A DNA stretch of 64,000 bases from positions 1 through 64,000 of the IMG/VR virus record IMGVR_UViG_3300044701_002172; one strand, 5' to 3'. The first letter of the stretch is position 1, and each line of letters opens with the position of its first letter. Of the stretch, positions 22,498 through 31,813 are shown one piece after another. The notes below the pieces were generated by a model. That model was not told where the DNA came from. It did no database searches and saw only the letters and a program-made list of their open reading frames with translations. The stretch is from a virus. A program made the translations under genes and the position numbers.

Positions 22498-22525
22498 TGG
22501 GGCATTTGCCCCAATATTATTTATC
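22498..22525 (-). promoter_or_regulatory. Late promoter plus tight hairpin before tRNA-Ser
   Basis: GATAAATA (22518-22525) overlaps the mazG stop codon and points to tRNA-Ser and the 70-aa gene. A perfect 7-bp hairpin TGGGGCA / TGCCCCA (22498-22513) follows with a very short loop and no T-tract. It may be an RNA-processing signal. Confidence 0.5.
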
Positions 22526-22931
22526 GATCATCTTCTGCTCGGTGTTCCGAATAGTAGATATCGAAGTTACCACCAGGATAACGCTTCTCAAGCTTTTTCA
22601 CATTACGCTCAATTACTTCATTAAAAGAAACTCCTAGAGCTTGAGTTGCTTGAGCAACATACCACATAATATCGCCCAACTCAATAATAAGATGTTCTCT
22701 ATTATCGTCGTTCCAAGGTTTACCCTGGAACACCATCTTCTTAACAATCTCAAGAAACTCACCGCCTTCAGCATTAATACCAACGCCAGCAGTAAGCAGT
22801 CGTTCAATATTGGCACCTTTAGAATCAAGTTCAACAAGGCGATCAGCCAATGAACAAAAATCTTTAGAAGCATCACTGGTAACGGCATCAACGAATTCCT
22901 CGTAACGCTTAAACACAATAGTATCAGTCAT
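22521..22931 (-). CDS. mazG: MazG nucleotide pyrophosphohydrolase
   Basis: Hydrolyses nucleoside triphosphates or alarmone-like nucleotides; cyanophages carry it with replication genes, perhaps to tune nucleotide pools. The 136-aa protein has the all-helical MazG metal site E55xxE58xxE61 (EGGEFLEI) and E84LGD87 (IIELGDIMWYVA). It is a single-domain form. It lies 3 nt after gp41 and ends in a late promoter. Substrate cannot be read from sequence. Confidence 0.93.
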   Translation of the reverse strand: MTDTIVFKRYEEFVDAVTSDASKDFCSLADRLVELDSKGANIERLLTAGVGINAEGGEFLEIVKKMVFQGKPWNDDNREHLIIELGDIMWYVAQATQALGVSFNEVIERNVKKLEKRYPGGNFDIYYSEHRAEDDR

Positions 22932-22934
22932 AAA

Positions 22935-24323
22935 TTAAATTACAAATTGAGAAAATTTATTAGTACGTTTTTGTTTAAAAGATGTATCTTCTAAAGGCTC
23001 AAAGGATTCTTCTTCCGCTTCAGAAACAAGATCTCCGTCTGAGTCCTCTACATTATACAACTTCATCTTCGCTCTGTCAATACCCACGGTAAACTTACGA
23101 TAGTAGGTGGGGTCGTTGTATCGGTTCTTGAGTTGCTTAACCATGAGCCTACCAGATTGTTCAAGCTCTTCAGTGCTAATAAGAGCAAACATAAAATCAG
23201 CTGTGGCAGGAAGACCAAAGGATTCAGAAGTGTCGGTGAGATCAATGTCACTATTCCCAAAACCAGAACGAGTGGTCTGAGTTGCTGTGACAAGTGGTAC
23301 GTCATTTTCAACAGCCAAACCCCTAAGCTCCTCAGCAATAGCTTTAACATATGTGTAAGAGTTTACGATATGTCCTTTATATCTAGCAGAGGCACAGATA
23401 TTAAGGTAATCAATAAAGATAATGTCTGGACGAAAATCTTTCTTGAGTGACAAATCGCTAAGCAATGCTTTGAAATGTCCAGCGTGAGCAGATGCTGTAG
23501 GGTATTCTTTAATAATAAGTTTGCCTTGTGTCTTTCTACCGATCTCCTGAACTCTAGAAGTAAAGATAGATTCGGGAAGTGCTCCAATATCTTTAATGTT
23601 TACATTTAAGAGATTAGCGTCAATCCTTTCAGCAATCTTTTCCTCTGCCATTTCAAGAGTGATGTATAGCACATTCTTCCCCTGGGAAAGGCAAGCAGCA
23701 GCAACATGACACATAAACAAAGATTTACCAACACCAGTTCCAGCAAGAGCAACGTTAAGTGTTTTATTTGGTAGACCACCTTTGGTGATAAGATTAAACT
23801 TCTCCAAATCGAAAGCAATTTTAGCTTCGTCTTTGTGGTAGTAATCATATCTTTGTTCGGCATTGTCTACGTAATCGTGTCCGATGTATTCATCAAACGA
23901 TACTGCCAAGGCTTCTTGAAGGATGGACGGGATAGCATCTCTTGATAACTTTTGATCTCCCCCGTCAGCAATTTTGATTGAAGCGAGTAGGGCGTTGTAT
24001 ATGGCCCTATCTTTACACCACTTTTCCGTGGAGTTGATGAGCCAATCTTTGTCAACCCACTCTTCACTGTATCCGTTGATCTTCGTAACGCTTTCTTTAT
24101 AAGTGTCTTCAGTGAGATCATTTCTATTCTGTAAGTTAATAATTACAACTTCCTTGGTAGGAATTTTATCATACTTAGTAGAGAAATCTTGAATCTCTTC
24201 AAAGATAACTCTTTCATCAATTTCCTGAAAATAATCTGCCTTGAGGAAGGGCACTACCTTTCGGTAATACTCTTCATTACAAAGCAGATTACGTAATATA
24301 GATTGTTCAATCTTCTCCGTCAT
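22935..24323 (-). CDS. gp41: Replicative DNA helicase
   Basis: DnaB-like hexameric 5'-3' helicase that unwinds the fork and works with primase gp61. The 462-aa protein has a helical N-domain, Walker A GTGVGKS (195-201), ALAGTG context, [21 protein letters not shown], Walker B-like [11 protein letters not shown] and a C-terminal RecA-fold end with [19 protein letters not shown]. It overlaps uvsX by 17 nt. Length and motif order match T4-like gp41. Confidence 0.97.
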   Translation of the reverse strand: MTEKIEQSILRNLLCNEEYYRKVVPFLKADYFQEIDERVIFEEIQDFSTKYDKIPTKEVVIINLQNRNDLTEDTYKESVTKINGYSEEWVDKDWLINSTEKWCKDRAIYNALLASIKIADGGDQKLSRDAIPSILQEALAVSFDEYIGHDYVDNAEQRYDYYHKDEAKIAFDLEKFNLITKGGLPNKTLNVALAGTGVGKSLFMCHVAAACLSQGKNVLYITLEMAEEKIAERIDANLLNVNIKDIGALPESIFTSRVQEIGRKTQGKLIIKEYPTASAHAGHFKALLSDLSLKKDFRPDIIFIDYLNICASARYKGHIVNSYTYVKAIAEELRGLAVENDVPLVTATQTTRSGFGNSDIDLTDTSESFGLPATADFMFALISTEELEQSGRLMVKQLKNRYNDPTYYRKFTVGIDRAKMKLYNVEDSDGDLVSEAEEESFEPLEDTSFKQKRTNKFSQFVI

Positions 24324-25338
24324 CGCTTACCCCATAAAGAAATTCTACTGATGCCTGTTCCTCAAGCTTAGCCATTACTTCCTCAGTAAAATACAGCTCA
24401 GGATTTCGTAAAATTTCTTTACCGTAAACTTTTTTTCCATTGACTTCATAACGACCAGCTGAGTTCTTCCATATACTAGCACGTTCTCCGAGTTCTAGCA
24501 ACCCGTAATGACGCTCCAAGCCACGCTCATCAAAGAACAGGCGAGTCTCGACCTTTGATCCTTCACGGGTCAGACGGGACTTCTTCGCCTCACATTTAAT
24601 AATGTTTCCGATGAGATCGGTTCCGTCTTTTTCTTTTTTCTTTGAGAGATAAATGATTGTGCTAGCAGAATACTTAAGACCACTACCACCGCCCATTTCT
24701 TTCGTAGGAACGTAAGCGCCAACAACGTCATAGGTATGATTAGTAACGAGCATAGGGATGTTTGCTTTGCCAAGTTTCAGTGTAAGAATTCTAAACACTG
24801 ATTTGGTAAGCTGTGCCTTGGTCATGTCACGAACATTTTTGTCGTTGGAAGCATCCTCGACTTCTTTGTTGGTGGCAAGCATTCCAAGGGAATCAAGAAC
24901 AAACATGAGGGGCTTACGCTCCTCTTTAGGTTGCTCCATGTATTTATCAATGATCCTAACGGCCTGGGTTCTAAACTCTTCGATTGTATCCACTGGGAAA
25001 ATAACCATTCGCTTAGAATCGATCCCTCTGCTTTCGATCATCTGCTTACTAATGGCAGACTCAGTTTCAAAGTAAATAACACCAGCATCAGGATTAATAT
25101 CGAGGAAATTACGAACGACACTAAGACAAAAGAAAGTCTTGCCTGTGCCTGATTCTCCAGCGATAGCTGTGATTTTATTTGAGGGAATGCCCCCAAACAA
25201 AGATCCAGAAACCAAGGCATTAAACACGTAGCTACCAGTGTCAACAAAAGATTCAACGTCGCCAGCAGCAATGCCATCAGAAACAAGAGCGGCGTATTCA
25301 TTTTTACTATCTTTAATTACCTGTTGTAAAAAATCCAT
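24307..25338 (-). CDS. uvsX: RecA-like recombinase
   Basis: Strand-exchange protein for recombination-dependent replication. The 343-aa protein has Walker A GESGTGKT (61-68), Walker [13 protein letters not shown] and the L2-like region [21 protein letters not shown]. It lies between DNA polymerase and helicase in an operon. The acidic C-terminal tail (SDDGED) is as expected for UvsX. Firm call. Confidence 0.97.
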   Translation of the reverse strand: MDFLQQVIKDSKNEYAALVSDGIAAGDVESFVDTGSYVFNALVSGSLFGGIPSNKITAIAGESGTGKTFFCLSVVRNFLDINPDAGVIYFETESAISKQMIESRGIDSKRMVIFPVDTIEEFRTQAVRIIDKYMEQPKEERKPLMFVLDSLGMLATNKEVEDASNDKNVRDMTKAQLTKSVFRILTLKLGKANIPMLVTNHTYDVVGAYVPTKEMGGGSGLKYSASTIIYLSKKKEKDGTDLIGNIIKCEAKKSRLTREGSKVETRLFFDERGLERHYGLLELGERASIWKNSAGRYEVNGKKVYGKEILRNPELYFTEEVMAKLEEQASVEFLYGVSDDGED

Positions 25339-25345
25339 AAAACTC

Positions 25346-27841
25346 CTAATTAAAAAAACTCATGAGCGAAATTTTTCGCTCGGCATTCCATCCGATACAT
25401 TCTAGCACATTTTTAAGAGGATCGTAAAATGACTTCTCAAATTGTGTTCTATAGTCCACATACTTATCCAAATTAAATTCTTCGGGCAATTTGCCAAAAA
25501 ATGAAATCACATTTTCTTGGATGGGGTTTGGCATCTTGAGGTAGAGAAACTTGATCTTCTCTCCTTCCTGGATAAGAGGGTACTTGTGAGTAAGATCATT
25601 ACTTCGTACATAGTGATTATACAGTAATGCACCTCTGACCTGAATAGGCGTCCTCTCTCTATAAATCGATCCTTTAGATCCATATTTTTGTAATCCATTA
25701 CAACCTCGTGGAAAAGCAATATCGAGATAATTTTGTTTTCGAGTATCCTCTTTTATCTGCTCAATGAAATCAATAAGATCTTCATTAGTTTGATTAATAA
25801 TAATTGTGTAAGCTTTGTACAACTTGTCTCGAAAGTATGCTGGGGTAGATGATCTAGCAGTTTCCATACCACAGATTTTCATCTTTGGTTCTTTGTATCG
25901 AACACCTTCACTATCCCATACGTTAAGAACATAACGTTTCTTGGCAGTCCAGAATCCACGATTAGCAATATTTTCTCGTTTCATTACCATTTTTTGATCG
26001 TATGCTCTCACATAGTCCGCCAGTTCTTGGTAAGAATTTTCAATATACTTTTCAAGTTCCATCGAACAGATCTTATCAAGGAACGAGACAATGCCTTCAT
26101 TAGTTTTCTCTCTTCCTTGGTATACACGATCAACCAAAGGACCCAGATTAAGGTACATAGAATCAGTATCACAAGCAATGACATAATCAACATTCTTAGT
26201 TTTTAGAACTTTATTAAGATACTGATTCATTTTTTGCTCAATCCATCGGATAGAAAGTTGACCCGACATTGTAATAGCTTCAGCAATCTCAAGTTTGTAA
26301 TAACGAAAATGCTCGTTACCGATAGCACCATAAGCAGAGTTAAGTTGAATCTTACGTGCCATCTGAATATTATTACAGCGGGCAATCTCTTTCTTCAATT
26401 CAACCGTTGGATTGTTTTCATACTCTTGCTTGGCAGCCAGCATTTTCTTTTTGTAAATAGTACGTTCCTCATAGATTTTTTCCATGAGTTTTGGCAGGAA
26501 TCCTTGATACTCAGTTGTATAAAAAGTGCCATTAGCACAGAGAGTTTTTCCTGACAAGTCACTCAGATCAATCTCCTGGTTCAAAAGTCTATCTACGTTG
26601 GCATGGGGATGTCTTTCACTCAGAAGTGTTTCGGGCGAAAGATTATATTGCATAATTAAATGAGGATACAGACTGTTAAGGTCAAAGTTTACAACCCAGT
26701 CATACATTCCAGGTATGGGTTCTTTCACAAAAGCGCCAGCATACTTATTATCTTTACTGCTTTCTTTTTTGGGAGGAATAGTAATTTTTTGTTTAGCCAA
26801 GTATACGTATATGATGTTATCCCACATCCGAACCTGAGAATATACATCCTCAAAATTTACCTTGGCATCATATGCCATAGTAAAAGCAAGTTCAAGTAGT
26901 TTCATTTTATCGTCTAGTTTATCAACGAGTCGAACGTCAATGATGTTATACTTGACAAACTTATCCCAATCTTTAGTATAGAACTCTTTAAAAGTATCAA
27001 ACTCAGAGTGGTCAAGTTTTTTCTGATCAAGTTCCACAAAAGCAATATGATCGAGACGGTATGATTCCTGGTTAGTATAAGTAAATTTCTTATAGAGTTC
27101 CAAGTAATCAAGAGTAGCAATCCCCATGAGATCGTAAGCAAAATTCTTACGACCTTTAATAAAGATCTCTCGTGACATAGTATTCTTCCATGGAGAAAGA
27201 AGACGAGCTTCTGCTTCTCCAATCATTCGTTCAATACGACGATAAATGTATGGGATATCAAACAGTTGAACGTTCCATCCAGTAATTACATCTGGATAGT
27301 TTTCCATCCACCAATGAAGAAATCCCTTTAGCAATCCAACTTCAGAATCAAAGTGAAGATAATTAACTTCCTTATCTTCATTTACATATGGGCGGGATCC
27401 AAATACAGTAATCCTGCCCATGTCACTATCTTTAATACTGATCAAAAGAATCTCTTGGTCAGCAGATTCGATATCAGGAAATCCATTCTCGGCACCAGTT
27501 TCAATGTCCAAAGTAAAGACACGAATTTTACTGGTGTCGTATTTCATTTCATCTTCAGGATACTCCTCAAAGATGTATTGGTTTAGAAAACGTGTTTGAC
27601 CATAGATTTTAAAATCATCAATATCTTTATGATCCTCAATAAATTGTTTGGCATCACGAATGCTACCCTGTTTAACAGGACGAACATTTTTACCATCTAG
27701 TGTTTTCCATTCTTCCTGTTTAGCGGAAGGCAAATATAGTGTTGGATTAAATTGTACTTTGTCTTGAAATTTTTTACCATTTTCATAACCACGAACGAGA
27801 ATAGAATTTCCCGATTGTTCAACACTGGTGTAAAATTTCAT
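25346..27841 (-). CDS. gp43: DNA polymerase, family B
   Basis: Replicative polymerase with proofreading. The 831-aa protein has Exo I ([18 protein letters not shown]), Exo II ([16 protein letters not shown]), polymerase motif A ([11 protein letters not shown]), motif B region ([19 protein letters not shown]) and motif C ([10 protein letters not shown]). It ends in MSFFN, a short C-terminal peptide that could contact the gp45 clamp. The gene is uninterrupted; no intron or homing endonuclease is seen. It overlaps the Sm-like gene upstream by 4 nt. Confidence 0.98.
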   Translation of the reverse strand: MKFYTSVEQSGNSILVRGYENGKKFQDKVQFNPTLYLPSAKQEEWKTLDGKNVRPVKQGSIRDAKQFIEDHKDIDDFKIYGQTRFLNQYIFEEYPEDEMKYDTSKIRVFTLDIETGAENGFPDIESADQEILLISIKDSDMGRITVFGSRPYVNEDKEVNYLHFDSEVGLLKGFLHWWMENYPDVITGWNVQLFDIPYIYRRIERMIGEAEARLLSPWKNTMSREIFIKGRKNFAYDLMGIATLDYLELYKKFTYTNQESYRLDHIAFVELDQKKLDHSEFDTFKEFYTKDWDKFVKYNIIDVRLVDKLDDKMKLLELAFTMAYDAKVNFEDVYSQVRMWDNIIYVYLAKQKITIPPKKESSKDNKYAGAFVKEPIPGMYDWVVNFDLNSLYPHLIMQYNLSPETLLSERHPHANVDRLLNQEIDLSDLSGKTLCANGTFYTTEYQGFLPKLMEKIYEERTIYKKKMLAAKQEYENNPTVELKKEIARCNNIQMARKIQLNSAYGAIGNEHFRYYKLEIAEAITMSGQLSIRWIEQKMNQYLNKVLKTKNVDYVIACDTDSMYLNLGPLVDRVYQGREKTNEGIVSFLDKICSMELEKYIENSYQELADYVRAYDQKMVMKRENIANRGFWTAKKRYVLNVWDSEGVRYKEPKMKICGMETARSSTPAYFRDKLYKAYTIIINQTNEDLIDFIEQIKEDTRKQNYLDIAFPRGCNGLQKYGSKGSIYRERTPIQVRGALLYNHYVRSNDLTHKYPLIQEGEKIKFLYLKMPNPIQENVISFFGKLPEEFNLDKYVDYRTQFEKSFYDPLKNVLECIGWNAERKISLMSFFN

Positions 27842-28125
27842 TCTTCAGATTCTTCAACAGTAGGTACAGGTTTTTCAATGTCAACCGAAGCACGGTATTG
27901 ATTGTATAGAAAATCTGATGGATCAGCAATCAAACTGATTTCAGATGATCTCACAATAAACTCACGGTCTCTGGCGTGGAGAGGGAAGGCACCCAAACAG
28001 GTGCCGTCAACTTCATACGGGTATCTTAGCACACAATCAGGATCTCCGAACTCCACATCAGGAATTTCTTCAACTTCCGAAACAATCCAGACACCAGCAA
28101 ATCTAATCAATTTAATATCATTCAT
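27838..28125 (-). CDS. Sm-like small protein, 95 aa
   Basis: A 95-aa acidic protein, predicted small beta barrel: IKLIRFAGVWIVSEVEEI, CVLRYPYEV, FIVRSSEISLIADPSDFLYNQY. The strand pattern and the end 'I..I..P...LY..Y' resemble the two neighbouring genes, and I read all three as relatives of the Sm/LSm-like proteins reported from cyanophages. Its ATG overlaps the upstream gene by 8 nt and its stop overlaps gp43. RNA binding is possible but not shown. Confidence 0.65.
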   Translation of the reverse strand: MNDIKLIRFAGVWIVSEVEEIPDVEFGDPDCVLRYPYEVDGTCLGAFPLHARDREFIVRSSEISLIADPSDFLYNQYRASVDIEKPVPTVEESEE

Positions 28126-28516
28126 TTGGCATCACTTCTGGATTAATAACTTTTTCAATTTCTTCTTGCTGAAGTTTAGCATTTTCAGTTTGTTCAAGTA
28201 TTTTTTCTACTTGTTCAACTTTTGCTTGATATGCCATAGCTAGTCCAGGATCTGGTTGACCAATAGCAAGAATTCCGTCATAAGGAATTCTAAATTGAAC
28301 ATCGGTAGAATAAGGACACCACTTACTAAATTTAACTTGTAAATCTTGTTCAGGATTTTCTATGTTACCTACTTCAATAAGTTTTAATTCATAAGGATGA
28401 TTCATTACTAAGCAAATTCCTTTTCGATTTTCGCCTTCACCTTCAAAAACTTCTTGAAGAAAAGTAATTAATTTTTCTCCTGTTTTTAAAATTGCAATAG
28501 ATGGAGTATTATTCAT
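28118..28516 (-). CDS. Sm-like small protein with helical tail, 132 aa
   Basis: A 132-aa protein starting MNNTPSIAILKTGEKLITFLQEV, chosen because GAGGAA is about 9 nt upstream and the upstream stop ends just before. Residues 1-90 show the Sm-like pattern (LKTGEKLI, CLVMNHPYELKLI, FRIPYDGILAIGQPD). Residues 95-132 form a charged helix. It is paralogous to the next gene upstream: both share KFSKWCPYS / FQQWSPFS and QFRIPYD / QFRVPFD. Confidence 0.7.
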   Translation of the reverse strand: MNNTPSIAILKTGEKLITFLQEVFEGEGENRKGICLVMNHPYELKLIEVGNIENPEQDLQVKFSKWCPYSTDVQFRIPYDGILAIGQPDPGLAMAYQAKVEQVEKILEQTENAKLQQEEIEKVINPEVMPNE

Positions 28517-28517
28517 T

Positions 28518-28871
28518 TTAAGATTCCTCATTAAACATTTCAGGGTTGTTAATTATACTGTAATATGGTTCTACAGTTTCAATATATTTTTCCAGTATTT
28601 GATCTTTTGGTTCTCCTATAGTCACAACGTAATCAAAGGGAACTCTAAATTGTAAATTTTTAGAAAACGGGGACCATTGTTGAAAAATAATTTTTACTTC
28701 GTTATCGTCTACAGTATCTTTTGGGTATGTGTAAGAGATTACCATAGGAACTTCAAATAAGAAACACAATGGTTCATCCGTTTCTTCGACCATTAATTCT
28801 GTCAATTTACAAATGATATGCTGCTTATTTTTCAGCATAACAATTTTAATGTTTTCCATAAGCACAGCCAT
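28518..28871 (-). CDS. Sm-like small protein, 117 aa
   Basis: First gene of the operon leading into gp43. The 117-aa protein has NKQHIICKLTELM, CFLFEVPMVISY, IFQQWSPFSKNLQFRVPFDYVVTIGEPKDQILEKY, matching its downstream neighbour. The start could be ATG 28871 or the in-frame ATG at 28859 (MENIKIVM); neither has a ribosome site, and the early promoter lies so close (28881-28909) that the mRNA leader would be almost absent with the first start. Possible post-transcriptional regulator. Confidence 0.7.
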   Translation of the reverse strand: MAVLMENIKIVMLKNKQHIICKLTELMVEETDEPLCFLFEVPMVISYTYPKDTVDDNEVKIIFQQWSPFSKNLQFRVPFDYVVTIGEPKDQILEKYIETVEPYYSIINNPEMFNEES

Positions 28872-28880
28872 GATTTTTCA

Positions 28881-28909
28881 ATTATACCATAAAAAGAAAT
28901 GGGGGTCAA
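28881..28909 (-). promoter_or_regulatory. Early promoter with -35 inside terminator stem
   Basis: TTGACC (28904-28909), 17-nt spacer and TATAAT (28881-28886) on the minus strand. The -35 is part of the hsp20 terminator stem. It drives the Sm-like genes and probably gp43, uvsX and gp41. Confidence 0.8.
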
Positions 28910-28934
28910 GGTTGGATTTTGCCAACCAGACCCC
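28902..28934 (-). terminator. hsp20 terminator, two-part stem
   Basis: Outer stem GGGGTC / GACCCC and inner stem GGTTGG / CCAACC, followed on the minus strand by a T-rich run. It overlaps the early promoter of the next operon. Confidence 0.75.
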
Positions 28935-28954
28935 AGCGCCGACGATATTCGATA

Positions 28955-29449
28955 CTATTTATTAATCATATTTTCGCCAGGAAAATTAGAATTTCTATCT
29001 TCTGTTAAAAATTGTGGGGTAGGAATATTTTTAATTCCTTCGATTGTATAAACTGTTTTCTTTTGATGCTCTGGCACAATTTTTTCTAATGAAATTGTTA
29101 ACAGACCATCTTGAAATTCTACAGAGGATACTCGTACATCATCCGAGAGTTGCCAGGAATTATTGAAGGAACGTTTGGAGAGACCTTTGTGTAGGTAGAT
29201 TCGTTCAGTATCTCGTTTTTCAACTTTTGAGGTAACTCGGAGAATGTTCTGTTCTGTAGAGACCTCGATCTCATCTGCTTTAAATCCAGCAAGAGCGATT
29301 TCAATTTCGTAGTTATGGGCATCGTGTTTGATTAAATTGTAGGGTGGATAACTGGTGTTATGTCCAGACATTGCCTCTAGACGATTGAATACGTCGTCTA
29401 GACCTACTGAAAATGGGGAATAGATATCCCAAGTATATTTAGTTGCCAT
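28955..29449 (-). CDS. hsp20: Small heat-shock protein Hsp20
   Basis: Alpha-crystallin-type chaperone that holds unfolding proteins, common in T4-like cyanophages. With the start at 29449 (AAGGAG 6 nt upstream) it has 164 aa. The crystallin domain runs about residues 35-130: NLIKHDAHNYEIEIALAGFKADEIEVSTEQNIL and the closing GLLTISLEKIVPE, which contains the I/L-x-I/L-like groove motif region. It has its own promoter and terminators on both sides. May protect phage or photosystem proteins. Confidence 0.95.
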   Translation of the reverse strand: MATKYTWDIYSPFSVGLDDVFNRLEAMSGHNTSYPPYNLIKHDAHNYEIEIALAGFKADEIEVSTEQNILRVTSKVEKRDTERIYLHKGLSKRSFNNSWQLSDDVRVSSVEFQDGLLTISLEKIVPEHQKKTVYTIEGIKNIPTPQFLTEDRNSNFPGENMINK

Positions 29450-29506
29450 GTGTTTCTCCTTAAGTAAGCGAGTTTTATTTGAACCCCATGTGGGCATTCA
29501 TTATTA

Positions 29507-29515
29507 ATTATAACA
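29507..29515 (-). promoter_or_regulatory. Extended -10 promoter of hsp20
   Basis: TATAAT (29507-29512) preceded by TG with one base between (TGTTATAAT) on the minus strand, an extended -10 without a recognisable -35. It starts right after the upstream terminator and about 60 nt before hsp20. Confidence 0.5.
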
Positions 29516-29525
29516 CGAGACAAAA

Positions 29526-29552
29526 AAAGTGGGGTGTCGAAAACCCCACTTT
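29526..29552 (-). terminator. Terminator of the clamp-loader/regA operon
   Basis: Ten-base-pair stem AAAGTGGGGT / ACCCCACTTT with a 7-nt loop and T7 on the minus strand, after the 41-aa gene. Confidence 0.9.
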
Positions 29553-29553
29553 A

Positions 29554-29679
29554 TTATACGGTCATTAGGATAATATATCCTTGTTTTCTATACCAATCAA
29601 GATGACTTTTCCCCCATGGTACGGTTAACCACTTAACTTGTTTGTCAGGTGTCATCACCATAAGGGTCATCATCCTCAT
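29554..29679 (-). CDS. Small protein, 41 aa, coupled to regA
   Basis: A 41-codon frame whose ATG overlaps the regA stop (ATGA). The body DKQVKWLTVPWGKSHLDWYRKQGYIILM is well formed, with many Trp and basic residues. Several Met codons at the start make the exact start uncertain. It is the last gene of the operon before a strong terminator. Function unknown. Confidence 0.6.
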   Translation of the reverse strand: MRMMTLMVMTPDKQVKWLTVPWGKSHLDWYRKQGYIILMTV

Positions 29680-30098
29680 GATTCAGTTTTCTTTCTTCCA
29701 ATATTGTACTTGCTTTCAAGAGTCCACTCATCCTTTTCTTTAAATGAAAGAACTTTGATTTGATTGAGAGGAGCAACATCTTCAATCTTTCCAGGTTCAA
29801 CTACAGTGATGAGTCCCCAGTCAGATAAAAGTTGAATAATACGATTACGACGTTGAACATCATTCAACGAAAGGTTCGTATGCTTCCCATCAAGAGCAAA
29901 TAGTTCTTTGAAATGTACAATATAATATCTACCTTGCTTGTGTAGAATATGGCAAGATTGGTAGATCTTTTTTTCTTTACGTGAAGCAACACCGATTCTC
30001 GTAAGGGTTTCACGAACTTTCAAAAAGTCGTCTGGCTCTGCCAGAGAAACCTCTACCATATCAGATTGTTGCCACTGGATTTCAATATCAGTTGTCAT
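29676..30098 (-). CDS. regA: Translational repressor RegA
   Basis: Binds the start region of early mRNAs and blocks their translation, including replication genes. The 140-aa protein shows the RegA pattern: DDFLKVRETLTRIGVASRKEKKIYQSCHILHKQGRYYIVHFKELFALDGK and LNDVQRRNRIIQLLSDWGL. Place beside genes 62 and 44 as in T4. The C-terminal tail after residue 120 is charged. Firm call. Confidence 0.96.
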   Translation of the reverse strand: MTTDIEIQWQQSDMVEVSLAEPDDFLKVRETLTRIGVASRKEKKIYQSCHILHKQGRYYIVHFKELFALDGKHTNLSLNDVQRRNRIIQLLSDWGLITVVEPGKIEDVAPLNQIKVLSFKEKDEWTLESKYNIGRKKTES

Positions 30099-30481
30099 TT
30101 TGTTCCACCCTTATACAATGCTTTTTTTATAGCTTCAAGTTGATCTGTCGTAAGAATCTGTAATGCTTCGAGAGCTTTATTATGACTGTAACCATAATAC
30201 TCTTTCACCAATTCAAGATGCTCTAGAGTTTGTTTTTTAACCCAGGGACTAAATCGTTTCCTTGGTTTCAAAGTATTTATATAAAAGTCAAACTGAAGCT
30301 TCTTGTCTAGATGAGCATTCTTATTCATCTCATTAGCATACAGAATAGTATCTGTAAATGAAGACAAGCATTTGTTCACAATAAAAGGAGGATAACCTTT
30401 TACTGCTTCAGGGTCATCGTCAAGTATTTTCTTTTTTGTCTGATTGATTGAATTAAGATAATCTTTTAATTCGTACTTCAT
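30095..30481 (-). CDS. gp62: Clamp loader small subunit
   Basis: Partner of gp44 in loading the gp45 sliding clamp. The 128-aa helical protein starts MKYELKDYLNSINQTKK and has GYPPFIVNKCLSSF and KPRKRFSPWVKK, both recognisable in T4-like gp62. It overlaps regA by 4 nt and the 47-aa gene by 4 nt. Position between regA and gp44 confirms the call. Confidence 0.93.
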   Translation of the reverse strand: MKYELKDYLNSINQTKKKILDDDPEAVKGYPPFIVNKCLSSFTDTILYANEMNKNAHLDKKLQFDFYINTLKPRKRFSPWVKKQTLEHLELVKEYYGYSHNKALEALQILTTDQLEAIKKALYKGGTK

Positions 30482-30621
30482 TGAAATACAGCAGTTACAC
30501 CCATTACTTTAGCATTAGGATTACGAGCAAGAGCTACCTCACGAGCTTCTTGGTAATCTCTAGCTTCCACTTCCTCGTTAAAAACTTTACCAGCGACATA
30601 GAGTTGAACACGGCAGCGCAT
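30478..30621 (-). CDS. Small protein between gp44 and gp62, 47 aa
   Basis: A 47-aa protein, MRCRVQLYVAGKVFNEEVEARDYQEAREVALARNP, predicted strand-strand-helix-strand. GGAGG stands about 9 nt before the ATG, and its stop overlaps the gp62 ATG (ATGA). Good ribosome site and natural composition support it as real. Function unknown; possibly part of the replisome regulation by location. Confidence 0.75.
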   Translation of the reverse strand: MRCRVQLYVAGKVFNEEVEARDYQEAREVALARNPNAKVMGVTAVFQ

Positions 30622-30623
30622 AA

Positions 30624-30869
30624 TTAAAATCCTCCTTGGGTTTCATCAATAATAGCAAGCAGAGAGATGTCGTCAAAGACCACGGGGACAGATTTGGAAG
30701 TGTCCCAATCTGGATGATGGTATTTCAAAAATTCACGAAAAGTCATTTTCATTTCTTTCTGAGTCATACCACAGTGAGCTGCCGCTGCTGGCAGATTCAT
30801 TGTGGAACGAAACAATCCCCAGTTTGCTTCAGCAACATTTTCTGGTGTGGTTTTCACTTTCAAATTCAT
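30624..30869 (-). CDS. Hypothetical protein, 81 aa
   Basis: An 81-aa protein, mostly helical (NLPAAAAHCGMTQKEMKMTFREFLKYHHPDWD), with a helix-turn-helix-like stretch at AAAAHCGMTQKEMKMTF that could bind DNA. It overlaps gp44 by 4 nt and sits before the 47-aa gene in the clamp-loader operon. No family name recognised. Confidence 0.7.
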   Translation of the reverse strand: MNLKVKTTPENVAEANWGLFRSTMNLPAAAAHCGMTQKEMKMTFREFLKYHHPDWDTSKSVPVVFDDISLLAIIDETQGGF

Positions 30870-31813
30870 TTGAATTCACATCCCATCATAATTTCAGTAA
30901 GACATGCCAGAAGATTAATCTCTTGATCAGCAACCACAGTAATGTCTTTCATGTATTTGGCGATAATCAATACAGCTTCGGGAATATAAGGACCTTTGAG
31001 AGTGTCGTAAAGACAGTCATAAAGTTTCCTCATTACAATAGCTGGATCATTATCAACATTATCCACCACCCATTTTTTTACAGTAGTGAACTCTTTATTT
31101 TTCAACGATTTGATAAGATCATCCAGATTAATGTCGGCAATGTCAACAAGAATAGAAGAATCAATCCGTCCGTTGGCACTGTGTCTCTGTGTTTCATTAA
31201 TGAGTCTCCTCCAATCTGGATAATACCTCTTAATCAGTTTGATTAGAACTTTATCTTGATACTCAATTTGATTATCATCAAGAATATTTTTTAGTCGAAC
31301 ATAGAACTTTGCTTGTAACTTATCTTCTTCTGATTTCTTGATCTTGAAATCAACTACAGTACAACGAGAGTGTAGAGGTTCAATGATCTTGTTGGGAAAG
31401 TTACAAGTAAAGATGAATCGACAGTTGGTGTGGAACTCTTCCACGGCGGTCCTAAGCGAGAGCTGAACGTCCTGTGTGGTGTTGTCTGCCTCGTCAATAA
31501 TGACGACCTTGTGGGCGGCACCAGAGGTCAATGAGACAGTTGTGGCGAATTGCCTGACCTTGTTTCGAACCGTATCCAGGAAGCGTCCTTCGTCAGAACC
31601 ATTGATCACAATATAAGAAGCATCAATCTCATCACAGATTGCTTTAGCAACAGTGGTTTTGCCAATGCCAGCAGAACCACAAAAAAGGAGATTTGGGATC
31701 TCCTTCTGTTCGATAAAGCCTTTCAGTGAATCTTTAATGTTTACTGGAAGAATACAATCCTCAATAGTATGAGGACGATATTCTTCGACCCACAAAAATT
31801 TTTTATTCATCAA
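30866..31813 (-). CDS. gp44: Clamp loader large subunit, AAA+ ATPase
   Basis: Uses ATP to open and load gp45 on DNA. The 315-aa protein has Walker A GSAGIGKT (46-53), Walker B VVIIDEAD and the sensor/SRC region PLHSRCTVVDFK. Domain order and length match T4 gp44. It overlaps gp45 by 4 nt. Firm call. Confidence 0.97.
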   Translation of the reverse strand: MMNKKFLWVEEYRPHTIEDCILPVNIKDSLKGFIEQKEIPNLLFCGSAGIGKTTVAKAICDEIDASYIVINGSDEGRFLDTVRNKVRQFATTVSLTSGAAHKVVIIDEADNTTQDVQLSLRTAVEEFHTNCRFIFTCNFPNKIIEPLHSRCTVVDFKIKKSEEDKLQAKFYVRLKNILDDNQIEYQDKVLIKLIKRYYPDWRRLINETQRHSANGRIDSSILVDIADINLDDLIKSLKNKEFTTVKKWVVDNVDNDPAIVMRKLYDCLYDTLKGPYIPEAVLIIAKYMKDITVVADQEINLLACLTEIMMGCEFK

